From Pyrenochaeta sp. MPI-SDFR-AT-0127 (lineage: Eukaryota; Ascomycota; Dothideomycetes; Pleosporales; Cucurbitariaceae), in contig JAGTJM010000035.1 of the NCBI GenBank assembly GCA_020747015.1, forward strand, positions 267,984-331,983: a DNA stretch of 64,000 nt, written 5' to 3'. Under the pieces are notes generated by a model. That model saw only the letters and a list, made by a program, of their open reading frames with translations, ran no database searches and was not told the origin of the DNA. The position numbers were made by a program, and so were the translations under genes. Below are positions 45,286-57,323 of the stretch, one piece after another; the first letter of the stretch is position 1; every line of letters starts with the position of its first letter.

Positions 45286-47017
45286 ATGGCGCGCATTACG
45301 CCAGACCTCAAACAAACAACACTGAAGTGCTTCTTCGTCTGCTTCTTCCTCGCCTTTGGTCAGATATGCTTCGGGTATGTCATTCCTCAATATACACGAT
45401 GCGGAATCCCCAAGCTCCACACAAACACGATGACTAACACCGCACTGCAGCTACCCGGCCTCTGTCATCTCCGTGACCCTCGGCCAGCCATCCTTCCTAC
45501 AGTACATGGGCCTCCTCAATGCTGAAGGTAAAATCACCGGCAACTTGCTCAACACTGCAGGGGCCACGTCTGGCATCTTCCAAGCCGGTGCGTCTCTCAA
45601 CGTGATCCTCACAGCCATCGTGCTGGACCGTTGGGGCCGAAAAGCCAGCGTTTACTACAACTCCACCGTCGGGCTTTTCGGCGGTGCACTGATCGTCGGG
45701 GCGAGGAACATCGACATGTTCCTTGCTGGCCGCTTCTTCGCTGGGATGAGTTCGTTTGGGTATCTGGTGCTTACGCCGATTTACTGCACCGAGCTCGCTC
45801 CACCAAAATACCGTGGTTTCTTCGTCGGGCTGAATGCCGTCTTCATCGCTACGGGTTACTCCATCGCGGCCTGGACTGGCGTTGGCTTCTCCTACTCGCT
45901 CAATCCTACGACGCAGTGGAGAGGGCCCCTGGGAATGTATCTTCCGTGGCCGGCGTTGCTGATGGTTATTGCATTCTTTTCGCCTGAGAGTCCCAGATGG
46001 CTCATGCTGCAGGGCCGCGAGGAAGAGGCGAGGAAAGTGATCTTTGACCTACACACCGTCAAGGGTGATGATTTGTTTGCCAGTCAAGAGTTTGAGGAGA
46101 TTAAGAAGCAAACAGTTATCGATCAGACATTGGAGACATCCTGGGTTAGTGATCTTCATACGCCCCCTCCTCTTTTTACCTCCATTTACTGATGTTGACC
46201 TTCTATAGCTGTCCATGTTTACGAAACCTTCTTATCGACGCCGCGTGGCGATTACATGCTTCTACTCCTTCCTCGGCCAGTCCACGGCTATTCTAGTCAT
46301 TAACAACTATGGCCCGACCTTCTACTCCGCGCTCGGCTTCGAAGTCCGGCAGCAACTCTTCCTGCAAGCCGGGTGGGTCAGCACGGCGATCCCCTCCTGC
46401 CTGCTTGGTGCGTTCCTCGCCGACATTATTGGTCGAAAGCCGATCATGCTCCTCGGAATTGGGGGCTGCTGCGCATGCTTGATCATCGAGGCTGCATCCG
46501 TCAAGCACTTCACAGATGACCCAACCAGAAAGCCTATTGGGATTCTGGGCACAGTGGCGCTGTACTTGTTCGTTGCCGTTTATAACCTGGGTGTCGATGT
46601 GGGCGGAAATGTCTTCTTCAGTGAAGTTTTTCCCAACCATATCAGGAGCAAAGGTGTTGCACTTGCAAATTTGGTGTTGGCACTGGCAGATCTGGTGTAC
46701 CTGCAGGTCACGCCATACGCATTTGCAAACATTGGCTGGAAGTTCTTCTTGGTGAGCATCATCTTGCAACTCAGATGACCATAACCCAAAGCTAACCTTG
46801 TGTGCAGGTCTTCATCATCATATCTGGCCTGGGATTCTTCGTCCTGATTTTCACGCTCCCCGAGACAAAGGGCCTGCCGCTAGAAGAACTCGGCAAGCTT
46901 TTCCATGATGACCCAGCTACCATCGCGGCTCTGTCTGAGGGGGCGAACAGCAGCAGCGATGATCATGTCCACGAGATGAAAGTGCACGACGCAAAGAATG
47001 AGGGAAGTCTTGTTTGA
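45286..47017 (+). CDS. MFS sugar transporter (sugar porter family), 511 aa
   Basis: Twelve-span plasma-membrane sugar/proton symporter. Exons 45286-45374, 45451-46144, 46209-46751 and 46808-47017; introns GT-AG, 1536 nt in frame. Family marks are present: DRWGRK between TM2 and TM3, GRFFAGMSSFGYLVLTPIYC then ELAPPKYRG after TM4, PESPRWLMLQGREEEA at the central loop, QLFLQAGW near TM7, ADIIGRKP in the second half and the end motif LPETKGLPLEEL. The C-terminal tail is polar. Similar fungal proteins carry hexoses, disaccharides or quinate; the substrate cannot be told. The second half starts with SMFTKPSYRRRVAIT, normal for lactose-permease-like fungal members. Confidence 0.95.
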
Positions 47018-47599
47018 GCTTTAACATGTACAACAAACTATTACACTCAGAGTTGTTATCTCATAAATCAGGTGCTCCGCTTAACGCTCGGGCTGTAGCT
47101 TTAGCTGGCATTCCGCCTGTTTACATTAATGATGATAAGACAATTACTTGTCTCAACAGTAGCTATGCTTGATTTAACCATTTCGTTTTGGTTCCAGCTG
47201 CTGAGCCCGTTTCTAGAAGTTTCAGATGCACGGTTGCCTCTAGGGCTTGCAATACGGACACTACAGTGGACGCCGTGTTTTTTCGAGCACAACCTGTGTT
47301 CCGTCGTAGGAAACCTGATTTCGCTGGACATTCGAAGATCGCTTCATGTATTTTCATTCAAGCCAAATTGGTAAGGCTTAGAGTATTGGATTGAAGTGCG
47401 CTCCGGCTCTATGGCCTCTAAAAGTGATTCGTGGGATACTTCTGCTTTATGTGACCACCGTCCAAACAGGCTTTAGTAATAAACAATGGCCCATGTCATT
47501 TCACTCCCCTCTTTATTTTCTGTTGACAAGCATGCTCCAAATTCCCCGTATCTTAGCCTCAACTTATACAGTTGTGTCCCTCTCCGTGACATGATTCTC
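47018..47599. other. Intergenic, no gene recognised
   Basis: AT-leaning 3' space between the transporter and a small secreted protein gene on the other strand. No motif-bearing frame. Confidence 0.5.
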
Positions 47600-47860
47600 T
47601 TAATTTCCATTCTGTGTGCATCGTTCTGTATAGCCGCAGATATAGGCCTCGCAGAGGCCACCGCAGTTATTCGCTCCTGTTGAGCCGGCTCCGAATGTTT
47701 CTACACAGTAAGTGCAGCATTCCTGCTCTGAAGTTAATAACCAACTTCGATTTAATTGATAGGACTTGGCATATTTCACCTCGCAGGTTTGACGACGCAG
47801 GATATTTGCGTGACCGAGCATAGCGAAGCTAAGAGCAAGAGTGAAAATGGAGAGACGCAT
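47600..47860 (-). CDS. Small cysteine-rich secreted protein, 86 aa (effector-like)
   Basis: Single exon. The chosen start gives a signal peptide (MRLSIFTLALSFAMLGHANI) with cleavage near Ala-18; an in-frame ATG 32 codons upstream would destroy it. After the signal comes LRRQ, a possible Kex2 site. The mature part of about 62 residues has eight cysteines in the order C, CC, C, C, C, C, C (QTCEV, QECCTYC, NNCGGLC, YICGY, ERC), enough for four disulfides. No family recognised. It lies between a sugar transporter and a decayed hAT element. Host-interaction or antimicrobial roles are common for such proteins but nothing here shows one. Confidence 0.75.
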   Translation of the reverse strand: MRLSIFTLALSFAMLGHANILRRQTCEVKYAKSYQLNRSWLLTSEQECCTYCVETFGAGSTGANNCGGLCEAYICGYTERCTQNGN

Positions 47861-48599
47861 TTTGTGGTTATTTCTGAGGAAGGTAAAATCCGAATTGAAT
47901 TCTCTTTGTAATGTTGGACATAAGATAAGAAGATTGGACAGCGCCCCTCCTTCCACTGCCTTCTTATATTCCGCACCAGGCGCCGAGCTCCTACCAATTG
48001 TTCGGTTAACGGTTATTTAATACCACTATATGCGCTCCTGTATCAATCGGGAGTTCTGTATAGAATTCTACTATACAACCGGCCCGGCCTCGGGCGCAAT
48101 CTCGATTCAGTAGTGGAAGAAAACAAGGATATTAACTTACCTTATATTAAATAGCCACAAGATAGGAAAGGAGTAACCTTAAGTCACTATTTCTCCAAGG
48201 ATAATGTCACCTGTTACCTACTTCGCTAAACATTTTATACATTTGCATTGGTCACTCCACAGAGAAATGGAGGAGACCTGCCATATCTAGTGGAGGTGGT
48301 ACAGAAAACCAGTTAAAGTCTTGGCCAAATAGACTTGCGCTAGTGTAACCGAGTGGTATGTTGATCGGAGATAGGCCCTGAAACTGCTTCCACCTCCGGA
48401 ATGCTTCATACTCGCTTCAGGCGTTCATCGGCTAAGCTGTGTTTCAATCCTGCCAATCCTCTTGGCTCTTCTGCCATCGGGGCTCCACACCTATTTCATC
48501 ACAGATATTACAGCTCCAATACTCACTGTCACTCATTGGTAGGGCAACTATGAAAAAAAAAACATTTCAATCTCGAACCTCATTGAAGCGCTTCAATCC
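47861..48599. other. Intergenic, AT-leaning
   Basis: Promoter of the small secreted protein and flank of the hAT remnant. No gene recognised; scattered frames only. Confidence 0.45.
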
Positions 48600-50260
48600 C
48601 AGCTCTTCATACATTCAATCATATCAGTTGTTTGACCCAAACGTTGCGCCCCGTTCCATAAGATTGGACGACAAGCTCTCGAAAAGACTTGCTCTGTCTC
48701 ATTACTCACTGAAGGGATCGAGAGGATATCAAGGATATTCCCGAGGTCGTAAGGCTCTTGATTGCAATAGGCGTCAAAGCCATCCGGACTGCATGGCCGA
48801 GAGTTTTCGTCGAGGTCTCGTGCGATGTTACGGAATGCAGAGATTGGTTTTTAAGTCTCTTGATTCGCTCCGGTTTCTTAAGACGGTATCTTAAGACGGT
48901 GTGTGCTATCCTGATACCCGTGCCAAAGCTTTCCGACTCTATTGATGGCATTTTCTTTTTGCGAGGATGCTTTTCACTTGCTTTGAATTTACTCTATGCA
49001 GCGGTTTGGATGAAGTATGATACAGCAGCAAAGAGAGGTGAGTCATCTGTCTTGCTATTATACTTGCCAAGAGTCTCCCAGCTACTATTAATCCGAGAAT
49101 AGAGCTCCTTGTCATCTTTAAAGGCTTCGGGAGCCGATCAGAGGTGGAAAATCAGCACGTCCATAGTAAAGGTCACCAAGCCGATTGTCGCTTTACATCC
49201 TTTGACAGTATAGGGTTGCCCCCTGGAATGGCCCCAAAGTCTTTTGGATAGTACGACTCCGTTGCCAGTCCACATGGAAGAGGAATTCATCCTTCAGGTC
49301 ATCCAAATGAGCTTTTTTATAATTTTTGTCGATCTTGCTTTCATGCTCGAGTGCGACCTCGCACACGCTTGTACAGCCATCTCGTACGGGTGCCTAGCGG
49401 AATCAAACTTCCCAACAAGGCCACGAAGGCCTGAGTGCGGCCAATTGACCGCTCGAAACAAAAATGGTATGAAACTTAATCGGAGGACCCATGACTCGAA
49501 ATGACTGTCGTAAGGCTTCGGTGGTTTCCACTCGGTCATCTCGCTCCACAATCTCCGCATTTTCGAACGAGTCCAACTCCTTCACCTGCACAAAGTTGTG
49601 AAGGATGAATCCCTTCACGACCAAATTGATTATATGCCAATACAACGTATATGGCATGTTCGTGTGTCACAAGGAACATTTTATTCTCCAAGAGAGTTAC
49701 CGATTGAACAACAAAGAAATATCGATTGATATTGCGTTACCGCTGATTACGGGTCACATCGTTCGAAAGATGTCGGAGTCTACAAGGGCCCGTTTGAGAG
49801 TCTTTAATTGCTCCTCTCCAGCATGGTTGGAAGCGTACGAAGACCGATGAAGAGCCTGGAGACTTTATTTTTGCCTTCTGCAATGCTATGGGCTTAGATC
49901 CCAAGCAGAAGGAGTCTGTTAGTTGATGACCACACATCGACTGAAACATGGACCCTTGCGGTTGACGACTGAACCTCTTTCGAATGGAGTTGTTCCGGGA
50001 CTCGTAGAGCATCGTAATCCTCTTTCTGGCCTCTGAGCGTCGAAGATCTGGCAAAAGCCAAGAATTTTGGCCGCTCTACATCACGAAAGGACAGATTCCG
50101 TGCGATGGTTAATGCAGCCAGCACATTAGTACTAGTTTCCTTCTCAAGCACCTTCCGAAAGACTCGAGTGTCTACTTTTGCGACGTATGCCCTGATGAAG
50201 CAGCTTTTAGGTAAAGTCATTTAAGCCAGTCAACAATTGTTTCATGAATCGCTGAGGGCT
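48600..50260 (-). mobile_element. Decayed hAT-family DNA transposon (transposase remnant)
   Basis: The minus strand carries, in the right order but in shifted frames, most parts of a fungal hAT transposase: NLSFRDVERPKFLAFAR and HVSVDVWSSTNRLLLLGI near 50.22-49.89 kb (start of the catalytic fold); HIINLVVKGFIL and ENAEIVERDDRVETTEALR near 49.66-49.45 kb, before a GPPIKFH block; ELYSRINSSWETLGKYNS and LFAAVSYFI near 49.1-49.0 kb; and the dimerisation end NILDILSIPSVSNETEQVFF near 48.75-48.65 kb. Frameshifts and stops separate the blocks, so it is inactive. The N-terminal BED zinc finger was not found. CpA/TpG are still common, so it was not heavily hit by RIP, unlike the copy at 62-64 kb. End points are approximate and no terminal repeats were identified. 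Confidence 0.85.
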
Positions 50261-51126
50261 CTTTCATGATAGCAGTGTGAAGAATGGATGGATCGGAAAC
50301 ACCAATCTGACCGAATCCGTTCAAAGTGGCGTTGGTCCGAATCTAGTGGATTGGATAATCCGTCCATGCTAAGCCACTGGGGTATAGTGGCGCAATTTAT
50401 CGCTATTCTGCTTCTTGTTTCAGTGACTCTCTATTAGGATCGAATAACATGATAGATAGAATTCGATCTATATCAATCAACGCTAGAGAGGACCTCTAGG
50501 TAAACCTATGCTTATATAACAATATATGCTTCAATAGGGCTAACTTTATAGTAAGAGAGGTACTTTAGAGTCAACTAGCTAAACTAAAAGGAAAGGATAA
50601 AATGGAAGACAAGAAGCTCTCGCATAGAGAGGCTCCAGCTACGTAGTTGCGAGAGGCTTAGTAATAGTGTAATAAGCTACCCTAGGCCAAGATAGGCTTA
50701 AAGAGAAAAAGAAAAGAATAGGAAAAGTAAAGGAAGGCTTTAAAGGTCGGATCGATTAGCTTAGAAGTCTACCAGAGTTTATAAAACTCTTAGACTCCTA
50801 AGCTCTAGTGTAAGCTTTGAGTAGAGTAATAACACAACCTATACGATAAGAATGTAGATTGGTCTATGTAGATGACAAATGCAAACCTCGTGCAGAATTC
50901 CGCTTCTAGCCGCTCCCCGTGATCTGATTGGCCAATCGCACCGCGACCTCACATCCACAATGTACCACCACGCCCTACAAATCCTTTGCACATGCGGCAT
51001 ATTCCGTTTCTGCTTGGAGTCATCAGCCCCATATACATTGAGTCAGTAGATTCGAAGTATATATACTGTCCCATAAACCTCAGGCTCTCTCAAGCATCTC
51101 AAAGCAGTCTCTTCCACGCTTGAGTC
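50261..51126. other. Intergenic with a TpA-rich repeat scar
   Basis: About 50440-50830 is rich in TpA and TAG/TAA and reads as degraded, partly RIP-altered repeat DNA, possibly from another transposon; no protein match could be fixed. The part from 50880 is normal and is the promoter of the next gene. Confidence 0.45.
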
Positions 51127-52921
51127 ATGACGTCGTCCCTAACTAACGGCACGTCCAGCAGCCTTGCTGTCAGGGCGAAAGACGGGGTGAAGTTTGGTAA
51201 AGAGTTGAGGGAGAAGGAGTTTTTGTTCGACAAAGGGTTCTTGAACCTCAATCATGGTGAGTCAGAATGCCTGTCGAGTCTTGACATTCAGTCGTACATT
51301 TCATGAGCATATCAACTCGTCCTTCTCATCTTTATGCTTGTTATCAAAGTCTCCTTGACTTTTCTCACAAATTGGGCTGCATCACTTCTCCAGCGCTGTG
51401 ATTTTGAGTCTCGTTGATGTTTGACTCGTGTTGAATATGCTGCACGCAACACCTTTTCTTCCATTAGTGACATTTCCGGCTGTCATTGTTTCTGCGAACA
51501 ATCTCAATCCCTAATTATGTCATTCAATTCATTGCACCTCCCATCTCAAAGTTAATCTCTGATAACATAAGGCTCCTTTGGCACCTACCCCCGCAGCGTC
51601 CGCTCAACAATGCGTGCGTATCAAGATGAAGTCGAAGCCAGGCCCGACTACTTCATCCGGTATAAATTTCCAGTGCTTCTGGACGAGTCCCGAGAAGCCA
51701 TGGCGAAGCTTCTCAACACCCCTGCCTCAACCTTGGTCTTCGTCCCGAACGCAACAACCGGTATCAACACAATCTTGCGCAATCTGACGTTTGAGTCTGG
51801 GGATCACATTCTCTACTTCCAGACCATATACGGCGCTTGCGAAAAGACTGTAGCCTACATCACGGAGACGACACCTGCTTCCTCTGTGAAGCTCACCTAC
51901 ACTTACCCTGTAGAAGACGATTGGCTAGTCTCTGCGTTCAAGGAGAAGGTCAAGGAAGTCGAAGCCAGCGGCGGGAAAGTTAAAGTTGCAATCTTCGACA
52001 CCGTCGTGAGTATGCCTGGTGTCCGCGTACCTTTTGAACGCCTCACGGCAGCTTGTAAAGAACTGGGTGTCCTAAGCTGTATCGATGGTGCACATGCTGT
52101 TGGACACGTCGAGCTTGATCTGGGAAAACTGGACCCAGATTTCTTTGTGAGCAATTGTCATAAGTATGTCGTCACGCTCATTCATTCCTCATGCCATCTT
52201 TATGTTCACCTTCATCACATATGTGGACTAGATGTATGCTGATCAACCATCGCAGGTGGCTGCATGTCCCCGCGGCTGTGCTATCTTCCACGTACCGGTC
52301 CGAAATCAAAGCCTCATGCGCAGTACTTTACCAACATCGCATGGATTTGAGCCTCGTGATTCTAAAATCGCATCACCCTTGCCAAAATCTGCATTTGTAG
52401 ATGGAAGCAAGTCAGCGTACACCAGCAACTTCGAGTTTGTTGGGACCATCGATAATGCGCCATACTTGTGCATCCCAGAAGCGATCAAATGGCGCGAGAG
52501 CATCGGTGGAGAGGAGAAGATTAGACAATACTGCTGGACATTGGCCAAGGAAGGTGCCGAGCATATCGCCAGCGTTCTCGGTACTGAGATACTCGACAAC
52601 GATACCCAGACCTTGACTAAGTGCTGTTTGTCAAACGTGCGTCTGCCTATATCCGTTGTCAAAGCGCAAGAAGTAGCGACCAAGTCAGGCCTCAACCAGG
52701 ATGAGGTAGGAATGTTGGTGCGCGACTGGCTGAGCCGCACGCTGATTGATGACTACGGCACTTTTATCCAAACTTTATTTTATGGCGGCAGTTGGTGGTC
52801 GAGGCTGAGTGGGCAAGTATATCTAGAAATGGCAGACTTTGAGTGGGCGGCAGAGACGCTGAAGGCAATTTGTGAGAGGGCGGACCGAGGTGAGTGGGCT
52901 GTCGCTCAGGGTAAGCAATAA
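51127..52921 (+). pseudogene. Class V aminotransferase-like gene with a one-base frameshift
   Basis: PLP enzyme family of the isopenicillin-N-epimerase/cysteine-desulfurase type. Exons 51127-51256, 51572-52163 and 52256-52921. Family blocks: FLNLNHGSFGTYPRSV, FVPNATTGINTILRN, DTVVSMPGVRVPFE, CIDGAHAVGHVELDL (Asp that contacts the PLP ring) and SNCHKW with the Schiff-base lysine, whose codon is split by intron 2. Right after it the frame breaks: WLHVP is read in one frame and RGCAIFHVPVRNQ in the next, at a run of four C in GTCCCCGCGG (about 52266-52275) where five are expected. Exons sum to 1388 nt, one short of 463 codons. Everything downstream is open to the stop at 52921. Either a recent null allele or a sequencing/assembly error; a weaker donor at GTCGTC could restore frame at the cost of the conserved Trp. 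Intron 1 (315 bp) is unusually long. Confidence 0.85.
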
Positions 52922-53161
52922 GCTGCGTGGTTTTACAATGCTTTGCAAATGTTAACCAGAGAGTGGAAAATACCATAAATTCGTTCAGACTAATCTATGA
53001 ACCTTTGAAGTACCAGATACGGCAAATCCTAGTTGCAACCAGGAACAGTCCGAATATGCTTCCCACATTCCAAAGTAGCTCTGACATGTATTTATTTTGG
53101 CTTCGAGCATATAGCCAGCTCACAAAGGTGACGTTTGGTGAGCAATACGAACGCGGCCAAG

Positions 53162-53545
53162 CTAGTGATGGTAACGCGATTTTTCGGGGCACAGACTGAA
53201 GACATCGCCACCACAGGTCTTGCACTGTTAGGGTAGCTAGGTTAGTTAGATTCCCTGGACATTCATTTGGGAGCACTTACCTCAGGGTTGCGGTGGCACA
53301 CGTGCTCGCGGCAAGTCTGGAGGCAGCCTTCCTGGCCTTCCGTGTGACCATACTACAACTACGTCAGGAAAGGTGTAGCTTGTGGAATTGGTAGTGAAGG
53401 AGCAGCTTACCTTGGCGCAGAAGTCATACTCGCCGGTGCACCAACCGCAATCGGCATCCGCACGGGCAACGACCTCAAACCCGTCCTTTGCTGGCACAGC
53501 GATGACCATGGCAGCCAGGACGGCAAGGAGGACTGTGGTCTTCAT
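53162..53545 (-). CDS. Small cysteine-rich secreted protein, 89 aa, three exons
   Basis: Exons 53545-53411, 53352-53281 and 53224-53162, all phase 0, introns GT-AG (58 and 56 bp). Signal peptide MKTTVLLAVLAAMVIAVPA is followed by a short pro-like stretch (KDGFEVVARAD). The mature part contains nine cysteines: CGWC and DFC in exon 1, EGCLQTC and HVC in exon 2, CKTC and SLC in exon 3. The end is basic/His-rich (KSRYHH). Without splicing the frame reads a spurious proline/arginine tail, so the short third exon is easy to miss. No family recognised. About 270 bp upstream the ATTGG/ACGTG-containing stretch at 53813-53829 resembles that near 42.39 kb. Confidence 0.8.
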
Positions 53546-54171
53546 GTTGACTGTTGTGTCGATATATGATGTGTTGACTGACGAGCTTGAAGAAGCTCAA
53601 AGAGCCGATAATAAGCGATTGGCGTGAAGTGCTACCTGATGGGACGTATTGCGGTTGAGAAGGAGGGTGGGAGCTGCAGTGAGAGGGGACGAGCGGGTGA
53701 GGGGGAGACGTTGTGAGGAAGAGAGAGAGATTGGAGAGCGTCACGGTAATGAACCTGGGCCATGCGCTAGTGGCGGAGATGGTAGGTGAAAGGGAAGCAA
53801 GCAGGGAAGGAGCGCTCATTGGCTACGTGAATGTGGTCGAAGCGTTTGCACGGTGACAACAATCAAACAAATCTCAGTACGACTCCGGCTACGCGCATAT
53901 TTGACATCCATGCATGTTTGGGTAGTTTAGCATGCTCATGATCTATGTACAACAATTGCTATTTGATATGTTGAATGACACTGTTGCCAATGTCTATCTC
54001 ATTTGTACGTCTTGTTGTACGACTGACCCATCCTTCAAAGTATCCTAGGGTATATTCTAAATACACTGATATATATATGCTGCGAAAGAAACTAAACCTC
54101 AAATGTTTGTCCTTGCGATGCAAACGCACCGCAGATATGATTACATATTGTTCTATGCCGTATGCGACTAT
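53546..54171. other. Intergenic, no gene recognised
   Basis: Promoter of the cysteine-rich protein (purine-rich near 53.64-53.75 kb) and 3' flank of the large membrane protein. Nothing else seen. Confidence 0.5.
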
Positions 54172-56313
54172 TTAACGGTACAGTCTTTCCCTCTGCACTC
54201 GCCCCTTTAGAATATCCTTATCGCCGTATGTGCTCCGCAAAGCAATATATCCCACATGGTTTTCGGCTTCCACATCTCCCAACTGTACTTTCAATTTCTT
54301 CAGTAATCGTGCACGATCTGGACCGTTGAGCGTGGAGCCACCCTCTGGCGCATTAATATAGGGATTGTCTCGTGTAAACGACGAAACGTAGTCGAATATA
54401 TCTGGAGCCGTTGTTACGAGTGATAGGGCAAAGCTAGCCAAACCGAGGAGAAGCAGGACACTCGAGCACAGGACTAGAGCTAAGATCCATGGTACGTGTG
54501 CCTTGTAGATAGTGACTTGGCGGCTAAAAGTAGCATCTGTGGTGTTCATATTCAAGCCTTCGTATCCCCATTCCCCCAACTGTGTGTTGTTGATAAACGT
54601 CGGTTCTGCGAAGAAGTCATTGCGGGTGACGGCTGTGGTCCAACGTGACGTATCAAAGTAAGCATTCGAGAGTCGTGTTAAGCGGTTCGAAATGTCGGTA
54701 GTGGATACATTCGTCCAATTGTGGGGAGTAATGATATGTCTAAACCCGCCTTCGTCCCACGGGACAGCACCATAGATGTAGCTATCGATGGGGTGAGGAC
54801 TGTTTTCCACCGGCGCGATAGTGGTGAAGCGACTGAAGAATCGAGAATTTGTCACATTGTCGTGGACCACATCGTAGGGTACGCCGTTGAATTCGTTGTG
54901 GTAGGACCAACCAACACCTCGTTCTTCGCGAGCTTTTTGGAGTCGACGTAGCCGCTCGACAATGCATCTGTCTGAATGACATATGATGTTGGCTTCTAAT
55001 AGAATGCTCTTCATCGAGCATTCATACAAGAAGACGTTGGTGTCCTTGTTGTAAGTACCGTAGAGAAGTTTATCCGCTACTGCGTCGGTTCTGTTATTCC
55101 CTGCGCTTTTGTCTCCATAGATGAAGAAGCTGGAAGAGTAGTTTTGAAATCCAATGGCAGTAGCACTGAACAGAGATGGTTCAGGTTTTGTCAAATTCCC
55201 TTCAGGGTCTGCGAAAAAGTTGGAACCTATGAGATTAGAACCTAAGCTGCTGAGGTAGCCGCGAACTTCAGCCTGTGGCGCCCCTGTAGACCCATACTTG
55301 CTATCGCAGTCAAAGTACAGATACTCGTATGGAAGTGTGATATTGGAAATAGCGTCTAAGCGTAGATTCAGAATCGGAACACCATGTAGAGATGCGTAGT
55401 TGTGGAGTGCGTATTTATCGACCGTGACCCAAGAACGGTCGGTCTGATTGCTCGCCTCGGCACTTTCGAGTTCTGCTAGTCGGGGAATCTTTGGATGAGA
55501 CCATGCATCGACTGAGGAGTTCTCTGTAGCCTTTGAAGTCAACAAGCTCATCGAGACGATTGCATTGTTTTGATTCATCGCCGATGTTATGATGTTCGGG
55601 TCGGCGGAAACCACCATGAGACCGCTCACTGCATCGGCATTTGCGTAATAGACAGGGCGCGTTTCCAATACGGTACTATTTCTTTCGGATACCAATCGCA
55701 GGGCACTTTGACCTCCAAGCGGGGAGAGTGCCCAAAGACAAAGTAGCCCGAGGGTAAGGAGGTTAGGCGAATGGAGGCTGATTGCACGCCCTAAGGCAGC
55801 CACAAGGCTTTGACTACCAATCAAGTGTTCTAGAACCTGCTTTTTCGTAAATATAGGATCTTCAGGTACGGAGAATGTTGCCCACTCCAAGCGTTGTGCC
55901 TCTTTCCGCTCTCCACACCGCAATTCTCTTTAGACCCCTACCGCCCAAGGCAGCGAAGACAAGAGGATATATGGTCGGCCCAAGAAGAGATGCATCTCGA
56001 ATGGTTTTTCCATAATCCGACACGGGGTCCCCGTCTAATCTATGTGCGATAATGGCCAGCACTGTATCATCAGCGCAGTTCTAAAAGGCGTTGAGAATGC
56101 ATTACCTATAAATGCGATAGGAAGTGCGAGTAAAACAAGGTCTACAAGAATCCAGAGTGGCTCTCTTCCTATGCGTTGTGGCTGAAGAGGCCAGCTAGTA
56201 ATCTGGGTATTTTGGTCAGGGTCGTTGATGTCCTTTTCCACGGCGCGGTACGCCACATCTGGTTTCTTGCGTGCGCCTAGGAACGTTAGATTGAGAGGCA
56301 TGCTGTTGTACAA
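54172..56313 (-). CDS. Fungal multi-span membrane protein with large glycosylated ectodomain, 682 aa
   Basis: Exons 56313-56106, 56061-55886 and 55836-54172; introns GT-AG (44 and 49 bp), 2049 nt in frame. Splicing joins PIAFI to VLAIIAHRL within one helix and ERGTTLG to VLEHLIGSQS, giving the conserved core YALWRAERGTTLG-type block (here IAVWRAERGTTLGVLEHLIG). Helices: about 53-78, 93-112 and 153-170 (LLTLGLLCLWALSPLGGQS); a last one at 579-602 (ILALVLCSSVLLLLGLASF). Between them lies a ~400-residue region with many N-glycosylation sequons and several cysteines. An 80-residue cytosolic tail ends in a charged helix (ARLLKKLKVQLGDVEAE). To my recollection the family is common and uncharacterised in Pezizomycotina. 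A start at Met-5 (MPLNLTFLG) is also possible. Confidence 0.85.
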
Positions 56314-57323
56314 GAAGCCAGAGTAGCGAGAAAGAAAGAAGGTACTGGCGAGGCTGTCAACTTATAGCTAGCCGGCGGTAAGCTCTCGACTTCCACCGCG
56401 CTACCTGCCTGAAGTCGACTAGAGATTTCGACCAGCGTGGCTGAGTAGCATGTTGTGTGAATGTCAGTGGAAGCTGGTACCTAGGTGCTGCGGAACTGCT
56501 TGCATGATGAGCCATTGAAATCTAGTGGCACAAATGTTCCTCGAGATTGTTGACGTTGGACGGGGCGTAACGGCTGGGGTTCATAATGTGGCAGAGTTGG
56601 GTACACAGCAAATCACCTTGAAAGCTAGGTGAGATCCTGAAGCCCAGCCTTGCTAGTGCCAAACAACCTGCCTGTCTGCTTATTGCCAACCAATGAGATA
56701 GAGGGGTTGTTCGCCCCCATTGGGAATTATGGGGCGAGGCTGACAACGAGCCTGGAGCAGCTCGTCGAACCTCACCGCAACCCGCGCGTCTAAGCCTTCT
56801 TTTACACTAGAACAAACAATAGAAGACGAGCCTTCATAGTCAGTCCTAAATTTATCTGTCCTCATGGCGCCATACAGGGGACCATATTACCAGTCACCTC
56901 CAGGCGGCGCGGGAAAGATTAGACTTCCCGTTTCACTAAGCCTCACTTGATCCAGGTACAGGCGGGCAAATATGCAAGTGTGTGCTACCAAAAGATCTCG
57001 ACTGCTGTATACTTTGTATGCACTGGAGAATTCGTCCAAACATCAAACATGTATGCCTGAGTATCAATGGCCATTGTTTAGAGGATCCTTGGACGCCTTG
57101 TTATCTTCAATTCAGCATTATCTGATCATTACTAAACTTTTCTACAATTTCAAGATGGGCGAAGTTCTCAGAGGTATTGATTGAATCTCATGGTGATGCA
57201 TGGCTTACTGCTAGAATAGACAGCGACAAGGACGTTCAGGCTTCATGGTAGGAAAATGTATTGATGGAGGAAACGGGGTATCTTGACAACCAAACGCCGT
57301 GTATGCAATCTTGTCCAATTGAG
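56314..57323. other. Intergenic, no gene recognised
   Basis: Promoter of the large membrane protein and 3' flank of the Eaf7 gene; frames are short and motif-free. Confidence 0.5.
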
